Shown: positions 1 through 13,667, counted from the stretch's first letter. The stretch is DNA of 64,000 bases from Plotosus lineatus (GCA_024760905.1 CM045734.1:39158564-39222563), one strand, 5' to 3'. Numbers and translations: made by a program. Notes: a model not told the origin generated them from the sequence alone.

Positions 1-458
1 AAAGATATATCATAAATATAAGTATGAAATATGTTTAAACATTATCCTGAGGTACACTTAATACTAGGCTCCAGTGGGAGGGAGTGGGGGTGTAGCTGAT
101 ACTCTTGCTACCGCTTTGCATGGATGACTCTTCTTCAGGATGTTCCTACTTTTCTTGAACATTTCTAACGTGGCTTGTTTCTGCCTTCTTTTCAAAACCT
201 TACGGAAGTGGCTCATGACTGCATAGTTAAAGGTGTTCACAGCGCTGCCCCATCTTTAGCTTAGCTTACATACATACATACATACATGCATACTGTACAT
301 CCTCTTCAGTTTCGTTTAGGCAGTTTTGCCTATAAGCCGATCTGTGGGTTTTCTGTTCGGTACTCTAAATCGTATTTGTCGCTGGAGGTGGTATATGGCG
401 TTAGTGATTAGACAGCTTTAATGCTTTAGTGCTAGCTTTAGCTTTAGTGCTTGTGATA
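1..458. other. no gene seen; intronic or downstream msh3 sequence
   Basis: AT-rich sequence with a short TACATACA run near 268-290 and GCTTTAG repeats near 415-450. No coding signal and no recognised element. It presumably belongs to msh3 intron 9, since exon 10 is not visible. Confidence 0.5.
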
Positions 459-472
459 CGTACATAGTACTG

Positions 473-620
473 TATCAACAACTTACGGACTTCCCCAGGA
501 CAGCTTTTAAGGTGATACATAGTATCAACAACTTCCAGACTTCCCCAGGACAGCTTTTAGGGTGATACATAGTATCAACAACTTCCAGACTTCCCCAGAA
601 CATATCAACAACTTCCGGAA
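473..620. repeat. three-copy 50-bp tandem repeat
   Basis: A unit of about 50 bp (ATACATAGTATCAACAACTT, then CCAGACTTCCCCAGG, then ACAGCTTTTAGGGTG) occurs nearly perfectly twice with a third partial copy, and the ends carry single-base changes (cttacgga, aacatatcaa). The copies are clean enough to suggest a recent local duplication. Confidence 0.8.
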
Positions 621-847
621 GCCGCGCACTTTTCCTCCCTCTCGGTCTCGTTTTTTTCAACTTCCGGTTTTTGTTTAGTTTCCCAAACGGAAGAACTCAT
701 GGATTTTTTGTTCGGATTGCGTTTTGTTCGGACTCTAGAGCGTTCGAATTTCGAGGTTCCATTGTATATAGTTAACTGCATTATATACACAAAAATAAAA
801 TTAAAACTTAATACTTTAAAAACTATTTGAAAATAAAAGAACAACAA

Positions 848-1008
848 GGGAAGAGTAGGCTGCAAAGCCATCAGCGTGTTTCCGCCCTGCGATGGCCTGG
901 TGAGCTATCCAGGGTGTACTCTGCCCTCGCCCGAAGTTGGCTGGGATGGGCGCCAGCCTCCCCGCGACCCAAGTTAGGATTAAGCGGGTACAGAAAATGA
1001 ACTGAACT
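848..1008 (+). mobile_element. 5'-truncated tRNA-headed SINE, L2-like tail
   Basis: It carries the 3' body of the local SINE (GAGTAGGCTGCAAAGCCATC, AGCGTGTTTCCGCC) followed by the tail ending AGGATTAAGCGGGTACAGAA. It is flanked by the 9-bp direct repeat GAACAACAA (839-847 and 1009-1017), as expected of target-primed reverse transcription. Confidence 0.8.
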
Positions 1009-1516
1009 GAACAACAACAAAGGAGAATGTCAAAGAGCAAATGTAGTTGGAAGGTTTGTGAATTTGAGAGACCCTGGGCCGCATGAAATTGTCAGACTAT
1101 TTATTAAGTTGTGTTTCTTACACGATTGAAGTTAGGCCAGACAGAAAACAGGCACAATCAGTGAATACATCACCGCTAGTGACACACAGAGATAATGAAT
1201 TGTGCCCAGAGTTGTAGAACACTCAATGCAAAGTGATTTAATTCCAGATTTGGTCGAGAGGCTTATTCTGGTTCATCCTACATACCTCCAGCATAAAGAC
1301 AGCAGCCATTGATCTACCTGTTGCCTGTCCCTCTGGGAACGATTTTTCAATTACACGACAAAGCCCACACACTGAACCCATGTCAGACTGACCAGATAAC
1401 TCTACATTTAAAAGGCTCGCCTGTCTGCCAGGTAGAATAGGATAGTGCAGTGAGGTATCGAAAAGACAGTGTAGATACACAACCATATGTACAGAAAAAT
1501 AACAATAGACAATTAC

Positions 1517-1647
1517 CATTTTCTTTATCTTCCACTTTCTGAGGAGTCAGGCTGCCATACAAGTTGTTGACAGCCACCATGGCATTGAGGTATTCAAACT
1601 GGGTGGAGTCTCGCTTTTCAATACGAATGCGATCATCTGCCTGCACA
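1517..1647 (-). CDS. msh3: msh3 exon 9: connector domain, last exon in the window
   Basis: 131 nt, phase 2 in. The acceptor is ATGACAG and the donor AATG|GTAATT. It encodes SVQADDRIRIEKRDSTQFEY and then LNAMVAVNNLYGS, matching human SVQDDRIRVERMDNIYFEY. The acceptor was chosen over a second AG six bases downstream, because only the upstream one keeps the phase left by exon 8. The next expected exon (SQIISGIVNLEKPVIC-like) is not found in the first 1.5 kb. Confidence 0.93.
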
Positions 1648-2220
1648 CTGTCATGGAAAGATACAAATAAATATACAGTTTAATTTCCACCAAATACTTA
1701 TAGCTTTATATTCTTCTAAAGCCAAAACAATGTTCGACAAAAGTTAGTGAGAGACTGAAAACTATATTATTGTTGCTGCTTTTTTTTTTAAAAATACGTT
1801 GAGCAGACCTGACGCCTACTGAATGAAAAGTAATTAACATGGAAATTGTACTTTTAGTGACCGCCACGAACCAGTACAGAGAGCAGGCTAATTTCTTAAA
1901 TCTGCGTTAATTAAATAGCAGTGATATCACCGTCTCTGGAAATGTTACACTTCATCTCAGTGCTGTTTCCAAAAGGATGTAGATACTGCAGGTTTGCTTG
2001 TTTTTTAATCAGTAAAATTGATCACCAACAGCTTTCAAATCACTGACATGGTGTGACCATGTATGATTACTCAGAGGAATATACTGACAGACAGATGTAC
2101 ATTCACACATGCATACAGCTATCACTTCATTCAGTCATACCTCCCCTCCATTCAAAAAAAAAGACCACAATTTCAAGGCCCTTTGCTCTTTTTGTCTTTT
2201 CTTTGCAGTTGCCGGGGCAA

Positions 2221-2275
<55 letters not shown>

Positions 2276-3570
2276 ACTGTGTTGAAACACATTCATAACC
2301 AACTACCTCTTTCTCTCTCTTATTCAGAGATTTTGACTTGTCCATAAATAAGAAAGGGATGTAAATACACATCACTACATGCAACATCCTGGCATGCTAA
2401 ATAGTCATAGTCTCTGAGGAGTTGGAACAATTGAGTACAAAGAGAAAGCTACTTAACATACGACCTCAGTACGAGGATGAGGGAAGGGAGGCCTTAAGAC
2501 GCCTTTCAAAACAAGCAAGCAGAAAACCTATTCACAACAACATGCCCATATCCTTGAGAGCAATCCACAAACAACTCTTTACAGTCCTTAACTGTATAAA
2601 AGCATAAACCTACAGCTGGCCCTTTCTGTATTAATGCCATTCTAAAGACTGTAAGGTGACAGCAGGATTTCACGTATGGTAGTTAAATCTGATCAGCTTG
2701 ACACAGCTGCCATTCCTAATCTATACGTATTTTACTTGGGAAGTATTCCTGAAGTCAAACTTCAAATGTCCACAAAAACTTGCATCAAAGATAAAAACCA
2801 TATTAGTTTTTAAATTACACGTGACATTTTGACAGTGTAAAAGTGCTCAAATTTATTATTCCACTGAATATAGTCTGTCTGGTCAAGAACAATTACATGT
2901 GCCGTTAGTCATTAATATTAGATGAAACAAGCACATATTTGCAATCACAGTAATGTACAGGTAAAGTTTTGTTGGACAATATCTAAGTTACTAACAGTTA
3001 AGAAAGGCCTAAATAATGACTCTGACACTGTAAGGTCCACTCTGATGGATGAGAATCTGTGACAAAAAGTTAATTCCTTGAAGGTCATCAATGACAGCGC
3101 AGAGAGAGGCGTCGCCCTTATTAAACGTTTTCAACAACCTGTGCGAAATCGAGACTAAAGGCCATTTTGCTCTGCGTTGTGCAAGGACACAGAAAAAGTA
3201 ACAAGGAAAACAAAGTCATCATACATGGAATACATTGCTTGAACTGTTCTAATGTTCTTATACATGTAGCATAAGTACATGTAGAGATTATTAACGAGCA
3301 CACGAATCTTCGCATCATTCAAGTTCCTGTTTCCTGCAACCGTTACGCATTCTTAGCTAGAGCAATAAAAATTGTGGAAAAGTGTGCCACCCTTTACCAG
3401 CATCCTCTTGGTTCAATTTTTGGTACAGATGTTTAAAATGTAAATCGGAACAAGGCAAAACGTGATCTTACAAAGTTTGGAAAACTTTATGTATGTTAGG
3501 TTGGTTCACAATATGATCATACAAGTTAAATGCACCACGTTTTGTGCAGTCGTTTACTATATAAATCGCT
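1648..3570. other. msh3 intron 8, mostly unique
   Basis: Mostly AT-rich sequence without recognised elements. It includes a (CT)n(CA)n microsatellite at 2224-2276. Short ORFs here (for example 2422-2607) match no family I know and have no splice context. Confidence 0.5.
2224..2276. repeat. (CT)n(CA)n compound microsatellite
   Basis: About 26 bases of CT repeats pass directly into about 26 bases of CA repeats, an uninterrupted polypyrimidine-to-CA junction. Confidence 0.95.
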
Positions 3571-3579
3571 TTCAGCTCT

Positions 3580-4315
3580 TGCTGGAACGGTTGAAATGGT
3601 CAGGATTTGGTGTGAAGTGGTTGGGATGAAAATCATAACCTACAATTTCAAGGCCATACTTCTCAACTGGAAAATAGTGGAATGCACCCTTCTGGTCTGG
3701 AATGGGTCATGCCCCAAGTGGAGGAGTGGAAGTATCTTGGGGTCTTGTTCACAACTGAGGTAAGGATGATGTGGGATATCAGCAGGCAGGTCAGCACAGA
3801 GCTTCTACCAGTCTGTCATGATGAAGAGGGAGCTGAACCGAAAGGCAAAGCTCTCAATGTGCCATTCGGTTGATGTTCCTACCCTGACATATGCTCAGGG
3901 GCTTTGGGTAGTGACCAACAAGATTGCAAATACAAGCGGCTGAAATGAGCTTCCTTCACAGGGTGGCAGGACTCGCCCTTGGAGACAAGTGAGACAAGTT
4001 CTGTCATCCAGGAAGAGCTCAGAGTAGAATCACTGCTCCTCTGTGTTGAGAGGAACCAGTTGAGGTGACTCGGGCATCAGATTCAAATGCCTCCTCAATG
4101 CCTCGGTGGTGTGGTGTTTCGGCATGTTCAACCAGGAAGACATCCCGAAGTTGACGTAGAACACACCGAAGGGATTATGTCTCTTGGCTGGTCTGGACAC
4201 AACTTGGCGTCTCCCCAGAAAAACTCGAGGAAGGGCTGGGGAGAGAGACGTCTGGACCTCACTGCTTAGGCTACTGCCACTGTGACTCGACCCCAGAACA
4301 ACCAGAAGAGAAGAT
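3580..4315 (+). mobile_element. Rex3 (RTE-clade) LINE, decayed 3' fragment
   Basis: Plus-strand reading shows degenerate Rex3 C-terminal blocks: GMKI...SKA (from 3627), ECTL...LPQVEEWKYLGVLFTT (3683-3756), then SRKAKLS around 3839 and SQLRWLGHQIQMP-type sequence at 4050-4090. Frameshifts and small deletions interrupt it repeatedly. It is a 5'-truncated dead copy in msh3 intron 8. Confidence 0.75.
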
Positions 4316-4329
4316 GAAATTACGATGTG

Positions 4330-5764
4330 ACCGAAATTGCAGCCGAGCTTTATAACAAGGGCACTTGGCTACATATTTGTGTGCGGCAACAAGCATGTGG
4401 TCGAGTACCATATGCAGATGAGAAGCAATAAAGCAGAACTAGAAGGTAATATGTTGACAAATTTTAACTGCATGTAATTTAGATACAAATGTGGTACTTA
4501 AAAGTTTGAGAACCCTTCATAATTTTCTATGATGTGGGGTCATTGTCTTGCTGCCTGAGAATTCAAAACTGCAAGCAGTAAGGTGTCTGTGTGTAAATAA
4601 TATTCAGTGAATATTTAAATTGTCATATATTTTTATGAGTGAACAGAAAACGCAAGTGAATAAACAGAGTGAACTGTCCTCATATCCGAGTCCTTAATAT
4701 TCAGAAGTGTCACATCGCACCTCAGCAGAAGAACAACAGAAAGATTCACAAAGTGTAAAAGTCACTTTTTGGCTTATCTGGCCTGCAATGCATCTGAAGG
4801 CATCACTAACAAAACACCATCACTCCAGCAACTTCAGCTTAACATCAGGCTCTCAGGAGACCATGACATTTGAAGGCACCATGAAAGGATGATGACAATA
4901 TCAGAAAGGCAATAAATCCATATCTCTATACAAAGATTCTATGTATTTTGGTGGACAAAGAAGGCTGTCTAATTTATTTTGTTATGGTATATAACAGGTA
5001 TAGCTCGGCTTATGTTGTTAATTGGTTCCAGGAGAAATGACTTAAATCGAAAATGACTTAAATCGAATTAGCTTTTCTGTAGGCTATCCTAAGCTACGGT
5101 AAGCCAAATTTACATGTATTTTATATTATAATATAAATATACAATATAAATATACAATAAAAACCCCGTGCACTTTAATCAACCACATCTACCCCACTGA
5201 CTGTGAACCATATCAACCCATCCAATCTGCCCTTAGATACATGTACACTTGAATATAGGCCAGTCTACAAAGTTGTTCCTTTCTTTTTCTTTTTTATTGT
5301 ATATTACTTTATACTATTTATGTATCTATTTATTTATTTACTTATACAATATATATGTATGTGTGTATGTATGTATGTATGTATGTATATGTATTATTGT
5401 ATTGTATATATATCTATTTTTGCACCCCCTACTGATGGTACCTCAAGAGCCTGTAACAGTGAATTTCTCCATTGTGAGATTAATAAAGCTGTATCTTATC
5501 TTAAGTTGGAATCTTAAGTGTAACTCAGTAAATGTTTAATAAATTGGCACGCTCAGATAAATGTGAGCAAAATGCGGCTCATCTGGGCCTCCGATCGCTC
5601 AAGGAATCAAGTGAAAGTTGAGTTTGGACCGCCGATCTGTCAAGCAGGGAATGCGCTTTGAATTCCCTGTCTTAAAATGCTCCGGTGTCCTGCGTGAGCC
5701 CGCATTCAGCAGCACCATGTGCATTCTGTATGTGTATTCGGTATGTGTATTTTCTCTGTGTGTC

Positions 5765-5809
<45 letters not shown>

Positions 5810-5867
5810 TAGAAAGTGTTGTGTGTATGTGCGTTAATATTGTTTCATAATGGTATGTTAATAAAAT
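4330..5867. other. msh3 intron 8, AT-rich, no gene
   Basis: Mostly unique AT-rich sequence. Around 4997-5070 are pogo-like terminal motifs (GACTTAAATCGAAAATGACT). At 5310-5415 is a TATG/TATT-rich simple repeat. At 5775-5803 is a (GA)n run. Confidence 0.5.
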
Positions 5868-5875
5868 GTTTAAAT

Positions 5876-6118
5876 CAGGGCTGTCAAACTCGTGCCACAA
5901 AGGGCTATGTGGCTGCAGGTTTTTGTTTCAACCAAGCAGAAGCGCACCTGATTTGGCTCATCCAAACAATTGATCCGAGTCCTCACACAGATTGACCAAT
6001 CAGTTGCCTGAAGACCTAGATCAGCTGATTAAATGAGTCAAGTCAGGTGTGCTGCTGCTTGGTTGAAACAAAAACCTGCAGCCACATGGCCCTTTGTGGC
6101 ACGAGTTTAACACCCCTG
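5876..6118. mobile_element. fold-back hAT-type MITE with perfect 8-bp target duplication
   Basis: A 243-bp element with inverted repeats of more than 60 bp at both ends: left CAGGGCTGTCAAACTCGTGC, right complement CAGGGGTGTTAAACTCGTGC. The similarity continues through TGGCTGCAGGTTTTTGTTTC. It is flanked by GTTTAAAT at 5868-5875 and 6119-6126. The 8-bp duplication and CAGGG termini place it with hAT transposons. There is no coding capacity. Confidence 0.92.
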
Positions 6119-6354
6119 GTTTAAATGGTTTAATAAATAATTTTCTTTTACTTTTAACACATATTTCATGCATATTTCGACACAGAATTTGTGTATTTTT
6201 ATCATTTTTAAAGGGTTTATGGGGTAGTCTTGTGAGCCTTAGAACGAATCACGCGTTTTACATGTAAAATGCGCCTCTACTTACGAAACGTCCGCGTTAC
6301 GAAAAAGGCTCTGGAACGGATTAATTTCGTAAGTAGGGGTCCGACTGTATATAG

Positions 6355-6433
6355 CAAACTGGGTTATCAAAGGCGGGCCATGTCGCTCACTGTCTATGGT
6401 GAGAGGCATGTAAAAGAACCATTGCTGACTTTC

Positions 6434-6437
<4 letters not shown>
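6355..6437 (+). mobile_element. SINE fragment truncated at a (TA)n tract
   Basis: An 83-bp middle section of the local SINE (AACTGGGTTATCAAAGGCGG through CATTGCTGACTTTCG) stops where a long (TA)n microsatellite begins (6437-6486). Head and tail are absent. Confidence 0.75.

Positions 6438-6486
<49 letters not shown>
6437..6486. repeat. (TA)n microsatellite
   Basis: About 50 bases of uninterrupted TA repeats, directly joined to the truncated SINE. Confidence 0.95.
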
Positions 6487-6492
<6 letters not shown>

Positions 6493-6511
6493 AAATTATT
6501 TATATATACAC

Positions 6512-6960
6512 AGTAGGCCCTCGACATTCGCGGGGGTTCAGTTCCGAGCTTCCACGAATCAAGATAATCCGCGAGTTCTGTCCGGAAGTAAAGCCCCATG
6601 TATGTCGTCACATGCCCGAATAGCAGCTGTAAGTAAAATACTGTGTGTCTATTACATGGACTAAAATATGCTTCTTAAACACATTCTATAGACAGTCTTA
6701 CTCATTAATACAGTATTAATGTAGTAAAATATAGTAATGATTAAGAAAAACTTAATTTTTACTCTTATTTTTATTGATGACAAAATATAAACATTATACA
6801 GCATATACTGTTGTGAAGCACTCGTTTTAAAGTCTTTTTCAATTATTATTCCAGTACAGTACCTAACTTAATTCTGAGAATGTTTGTGCATGAGATTTTA
6901 TGTTGTGGAGCATGTTTAACAAATGATACCAAAAGGATAAACTTTATTACTTTATTGTAA
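6512..6960. mobile_element. pogo-type MITE (family 2), copy 1
   Basis: It starts CAGTAGGCCCTCGACATTCG, a pogo/Tigger-like terminus. It shares its interior (TTCTATAGACAGTCTTACTC at about 6684, then ATTAATAC and AATGATTAAG) with the element at 14527. It includes an intact TTAA at 6675-6678, which in the second copy is the insertion point of a nested element. The right boundary is uncertain. Confidence 0.55.
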
Positions 6961-7204
6961 ATGTCCTTTTACATTGAACTTGGAGTGACGTCTCCAAGAT
7001 GGCGCTGCCTAGAGGGCAACGTCACGGAGGTCTCAGAGTCAAATTGTTTCTTTGTTGGTTTTAATTTGTTTGTTCATGTTTTGCACTATGCTCGTCTTTG
7101 ATTGGTCGACCCTACTACAGCTATGAGCAGCTTCAGCTTCGGGCAACTAAGCACGCAACAACTTCTATCTTCTATCTATTCTATGCTATGGGAGCTCCAT
7201 GCTA

Positions 7205-7890
7205 GCGGTTACTCGCGAGTTATGACCACCCATACTTACAACCATGCCTAGCATATGCCTACTTTGAGTTTACTGTATATGTCCGGCAGAGCAGCACGCA
7301 AGATAGTTGTGGCAGCACAACATCTCAGCATCTCACACTCGCAGCATTTTGACACTACACTCAGTGACTAGGTACCATTGCAGTAATATCTCTTTTACAG
7401 TACAATTTTACATTCATTTACTGTACACCGTTGCCATGGCCCCCAAGAGGAAGTCCGATTAATCAGATGCCAATTCTACCAAGAAAGCAAGGAAGGGCCT
7501 GTCGTAGGAGACGAAGATGAAAGTGATAAAGCAGTATGAAGGAGGGAAAAAAAGTAAATTCCATCTCTCGAGATCTACATCTCTCCCGCTCCACGGTGTG
7601 TACAATTTTGAAATACAAGGACCACATTAAGGAAGCAGTGAAAGCAGCAGCACCAATTAAGTCAACTCTCATCACAAAACAGCGTGAAGGACCGATTGCA
7701 GAGATGGAAAATTTGCTATACATGTGGTTGGAAGATAATAGAAAAAAGAAATGTGAAAGCGAGCAGTGCATAGTAGGGCTACAACTTTATTTTGCATGTT
7801 GAAAAAACGTGCAGGTGAAGAATATTCTTCACATGAATTCATAGTGGGGTATGGGTGGTTTCAGTTTCGTTGTGGTAAGTCGGATATTTA
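7205..7890 (+). mobile_element. pogo/Tigger-like mini-element, decayed copy
   Basis: It is collinear with the element at 33772-34542 (GCATATGCCTACTTTGAGTT, CACTACACTCAGTGACTAG and the ORF region). The ends are eroded, and the right side runs straight into another pogo-type MITE at about 7890. Confidence 0.75.
7436..7844 (+). pseudogene. broken CENP-B-type HTH protein of a pogo/Tigger-like element
   Basis: It reads like the intact 137-codon gene at 34019 but has an in-frame stop at codon 8 or 9 (GATTAATCAG where the other copy has GATTCATCAG) and a frameshift near 7545-7560. Recognisable parts are SRSTVCTILKYKDHIKEAVK and MWLEDN. It encodes only the N-terminal DNA-binding helix-turn-helix, with no DDE catalytic domain. 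It is dead in this copy. Confidence 0.8.
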
Positions 7891-8312
7891 ACCCCGAGAC
7901 CCCCCCCGCGAACGCCGATTTCCATGAAGCAGGTACGACCCTCCTTGACTGATGTTTACGTACATGTATATGTGTATATAGTATCAATAAATACATATTC
8001 AATGCTATTAATGCTTATAATAACAAACTTTTAAAAATAACGCATAAGATGTAAATAAAATATAAATACACACACATACAGATGCAGGCACACGCACACT
8101 CAAACGTGCACATCACAGAAAAATCTAAGTAATTTTGTTGGTGGTTTTGGGTTGTTTTTTTTGTTTTGGTTTTTTTTGCATAATTGGCCTTGTTTTGCGG
8201 CATTTTCATTAACCTCTTCCCTATTTTTCCTTATTTTTCGATGAATCTTACTGAAAAACCCGCAATGCACTGAAGTCGCAGAAACTGAAGCTCAAAGTAG
8301 CAAGGGACCACT
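7890..8312 (-). mobile_element. pogo-type MITE (family 1), copy A
   Basis: Reverse-complement of the 13107 and 62655 copies. The right terminus on the minus strand reads CAGTGGTCCCTTGCTACTTT, followed by the GTGCATTGCGGG-type block, then the shared core (CATACAGATGCAGGC, TAAATACATATTCAATGC, GTTTACGTACATGTATATG). Family 1 has no ORF. It abuts the mini-element on its left. Confidence 0.7.
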
Positions 8313-8327
8313 GTAATATTACCGTAT

Positions 8328-8890
8328 TCTATGTAATAAGCGCCCTGCTCCAATTAACCCCCCCCCCAAATGTGTTTGATCTTATGTTTAATAACCACCC
8401 ATGTGTACTGGGAGCAAAATTGTAGATCAAACTTACCAAATTTATCCGATCAGTCTTTGTAACCATAAAATGAGGCATTCACTTCCTGTAAAAGTGAGTT
8501 TACATGGTATTTAAAGACTCCCTGCCACTGGGGAATGTCTAATGTTCATCAGTAACAACACATTTGATTGTTCCACTGTGGTTTTAAAAAAAGGAAAATA
8601 TTTTGCTATGTTCTCTTGGTAAATGTCCAACAACCGATGAACCATTAGAAACTGCTACAGCAAAACTATAGGATGCTCTGAATGAATGGAGCGATGAGCC
8701 AGATATGGACCTATCAGAAAGTGATGAGTATTTTTCACCCAATTCTCCTGCTCACTAACTTCATATATTTAAAGATGTTCCTGGCCATGTACTTTTGTTT
8801 ATGTTCGTGTTGGTTGGTTCAACGTGACATGTGCTAAATTGACATTCGTGTTGATTGGCTCGATTTTACTTCCGGTAAATGTTTAGGTAC
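8328..8890 (+). mobile_element. unclassified element with acidic-tail ORF fragment, copy 1
   Basis: It shares about 560 bp with 63270-63843: TGTAATAAGC..CCCTGCTCCA, the block around AATGTTCATCAGTAACAACA, and the end TTGATTGGCTCGATTTTA. Near 8665-8758 it encodes an acidic C-terminus (ALNEWSDEPDMDLSESDEYF, SPNSPAH, stop), with one internal stop upstream. It looks like the end of a transposase gene. The superfamily is not clear to me. Confidence 0.6.
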
Positions 8891-8907
8891 GTTTAAACTC
8901 AAAATTT

Positions 8908-8913
<6 letters not shown>

Positions 8914-8963
<50 letters not shown>
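8914..8963. repeat. (TA)n microsatellite at the 3' end of an RTE LINE
   Basis: About 50 bases of TA repeats, then a short CACACATATACAC interruption, then the RTE 3' end. Confidence 0.95.
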
Positions 8964-8972
<9 letters not shown>

Positions 8973-8987
8973 TATACACTGTATATC

Positions 8988-11597
8988 CTTCTTTTCCTTT
9001 CGGCTTTTCCCTTCAGGGGTCGCCACAGCAAACCATCCGCCTCCATCTCACCCCATCCTCTGTATCTTCTACTCTTACTTCATCTACCTTCATGTCCTCC
9101 TTCACCACATAGATAAATCTTCTCTTTGGTCTTCCTCTAGACCTTCTGCCTGGTAGTTCCAACCTCAACATCCTACTACCAATATACTCACTATCCCTCC
9201 TCTGTACATGTCCAAACCACCTCAATCTAGACTTTGTCTCCAAAACGGCTTACACCTCAATACAGATCACAATGTCATCTGCAAACATCATAGTCCATGG
9301 AGATTCTTGTCTAATCTCGTGTGTCAGCCTGTCCATCACCATAGCAAACAAGAAGGGGCTCAGAGCTGACCCTTGATGCAGTCCCACCTCCACGTTGAAC
9401 TCTTGACACCACCACGTTGAACTCTCACCGACAGCACACCTCACCACTGTCTTACATCTCTCGTACATGTCCTGCACCACTCAAACATATTTCTCTGCCA
9501 CTCCAGACTTCCTCATGCAATACCACAGTTCATCTCTCGGAACCCTGTCACATGCTTTCTCCAGATCCACAAAGGCACAATGCAGCTCCTATTGACCTTC
9601 TCTGTATTTCTCTATTATCATCCTCAAAGCAAACACTGCATCTGTGGTGCTCTTTCTTGGCATGAAACCAAACTGTTGTTCACAAATGCTGACCTCTGCC
9701 CTTAGACTAGCTTCCACTATTCTTTCCCATAACTTCATCGTATGGCTCATCAACTTTATCCCTCTGTAGTTGCCACAACTCTGCACATCTCCCTTGTTCT
9801 TAAAAATGGGCATAAGCACACTTCTCCTCCATTCTGGCATCCTCTCACTCTCTCAGACCATGATGAATGTTCTTGTCAGAAAATCTACTGCTACCTCTCC
9901 TAGACACTTCCATAACTCCACCGGTATATCATCAGGACCAACTGCCTTTCCACTCTTTATCCTCTTCTATGCCCTCCTCACTTGACCCTTACTAATCTTT
10001 GCTACTTCCTGGTCCTCATTCGTCACCTCTTCGACTCTTTTTTTCTCTCTCTCATTTTCCTCATTCATCAGCTCTTCAAAGAACTCTTTCCATCTTCCCA
10101 GCACACTTCTGTCATCAGTCAACACGTTTCCCACTCTATCCTTAATCACTCTAACTTGCTGCACGTCCTTCCCATCTCTATTTCTCTGCTGTGCCAACCT
10201 GTATAAATCATTGTATCCCTCCTTACTGTCAGACCCAGCATACAAGTCATCATACACCCTCTGTTTGGCCTTTGACACCACTACCTTTGCCTTACACTGT
10301 GTCTCCCTGTACTCCTGTTTACTCTCTTCGGTCCTCTCTATGTCCCATTTCTTCTTAGCTAACCTCTTCTTTTGTATACACTCCTGCACTTCCTCATTCC
10401 ACCACCAAGTCTCCTTATCTACTGTCCTTCCAGAGGACACACCAAGTACTCTCCTACCTGTCTCCCTGATCACATTTGCTGTAGTTGTCCAGTCATCTGG
10501 AAGCACTTCCTGACCACCAAAAACCTGTTTCAACTCCTCCTTGAAGACAACACAACACTCTTCCTTTTTCAGCTTCCACCACTGTGTCTTCTACTCTGCC
10601 TTCTTCACCTTTCCTACCATCAGCATCATCCTGCACACCACCATCCTATGCTGTTTGGTAACACTCTCACCCTCTACTACTTTGCAGTCACTGACTTCCT
10701 TCAAATTACATCGCCAACACAAGATGTAGTCTACCTGTGTGCTCCTACCTCCACTTTTATAAGTCACCCTTTGCTCCTCTCTCTTCTGGAAGAAAGTATT
10801 CACCACAGCCATTTCCATCATTTTTGCAAAATCTATCAACATCTGTCCTTCTGTGTTCCTGTCCTGGATACCAAATCTGCCCATCACTTCCTCGTCCCCT
10901 CTGTTTCCTGCACCAACATGTCCATTGAAGTCTGCACCAATGACTACTCTTTCACCTCTGGGGTATTCTGCATCACTTCATCTAACTCACTCCAGAATCT
11001 CTCCTTCTCTTCTCGCTCACATCCTGCCTGTGATAAGCACTAACAACAATTGAACATCACACCTTCAATTTCTAACTTGAGACTCATCACTCTGTCTGAC
11101 ACTCTTTTCACTTCTAGAACATTCCTGAACAACCCCTCCTTTAAGATGACTCCGACTCCATTTCTCTTCCCATCCACACCATGAAAAAACAGCTTAAACC
11201 CTGCTCTTAAGCTTCTAGCCTTGCTACCTTTCCACCTGGTCTCCTGAACACGCAGTATGTCCACCTTCCTCATCTGCATCATGTCAGCCAGCTCTCTACC
11301 TTTTCCTGTCATAGTTCCAACATTCAAAGTCCCTACTCTCAGTCCTAAACTCACGATTTTCCTCTTCTCTCTCTGCCTACGGACACGCCTCTCCTTCTTC
11401 GACCAACAGTAGTCCAATTTCCACCAGCACCCGGTTGTTGTTAACCTGGGCCTCAACCGATCCAGTATGAAATTTTTCTTTATGGTTTGCATTTTGTGTC
11501 CTGGCAAAAGTTTTACGCTGAATGCCCTTCCTGTCGCAACCCTCTGTATTTATCCGAGCTTGGGACTGGCGTGAAGGCGGGCACTTGTTTGTGCCCC
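8988..11597 (-). mobile_element. RTE-clade LINE, near full span but internally deleted and decayed
   Basis: On the minus strand it reads from 11597 to 8988. The start includes VPSLSSGRVGTLNVGT-like sequence and the endonuclease block VDILRVQETRWKGSKAR (about 11280-11210). Next comes a WWNEEVQECIQKKRLAKKKW linker (10400-10350). The reverse transcriptase follows, with FGFMPRKSTTDAVFALRMII (9680-9620), GLHQGSALSPFLFAMVMD (9385-9325) and the FADD box at 9280-9268 (normally YADD). The C-terminal LRWFGHVQRRDSEYIG block follows immediately at 9225. About 400 bp between the FADD box and this block are missing compared with the copy at 48724. Frameshifts and stops split every domain, so it is dead. 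It sits between two (TA)n tracts. Confidence 0.88.
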
Positions 11598-11609
11598 CCC
11601 TCACGGCTG

Positions 11610-11614
<5 letters not shown>

Positions 11615-11678
<64 letters not shown>
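11615..11678. repeat. (TA)n microsatellite at the 5' end of the RTE LINE
   Basis: About 64 bases of pure TA repeat, mirroring the tract on the other side of the LINE. Confidence 0.95.
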
Positions 11679-11682
<4 letters not shown>

Positions 11683-11699
11683 CTAAATATATATAATAT

Positions 11700-13537
<1,838 letters not shown>

Positions 13538-13563
13538 CGTGTGTGTGTGTGTGTGTATATAGA

Positions 13564-13607
<44 letters not shown>

Positions 13608-13625
13608 AACAAACAAACAAACAAA

Positions 13626-13664
<39 letters not shown>
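13538..13664. repeat. (GT)n, (TA)n, (CA)n(CAAA)n(CA)n microsatellite cluster
   Basis: Short GT repeats, then mixed TATA, then (CA)n interrupted by seven CAAA-type units at 13604-13630, then (CA)n again. Confidence 0.95.

Positions 13665-13667
<3 letters not shown>

Noticed and set aside
1238..1519. Candidate msh3 exon 10 directly left of exon 9
   Set aside because: The frame does not resemble the conserved sequence expected after exon 9 and lacks a suitable acceptor. Exon 10 must lie outside the window.
9417..11053. Plus-strand frames (up to 223 codons) opposite the RTE LINE
   Set aside because: They are antisense to recognisable endonuclease and RT blocks. The Ser/Leu/His-rich composition is what antisense of this LINE gives.
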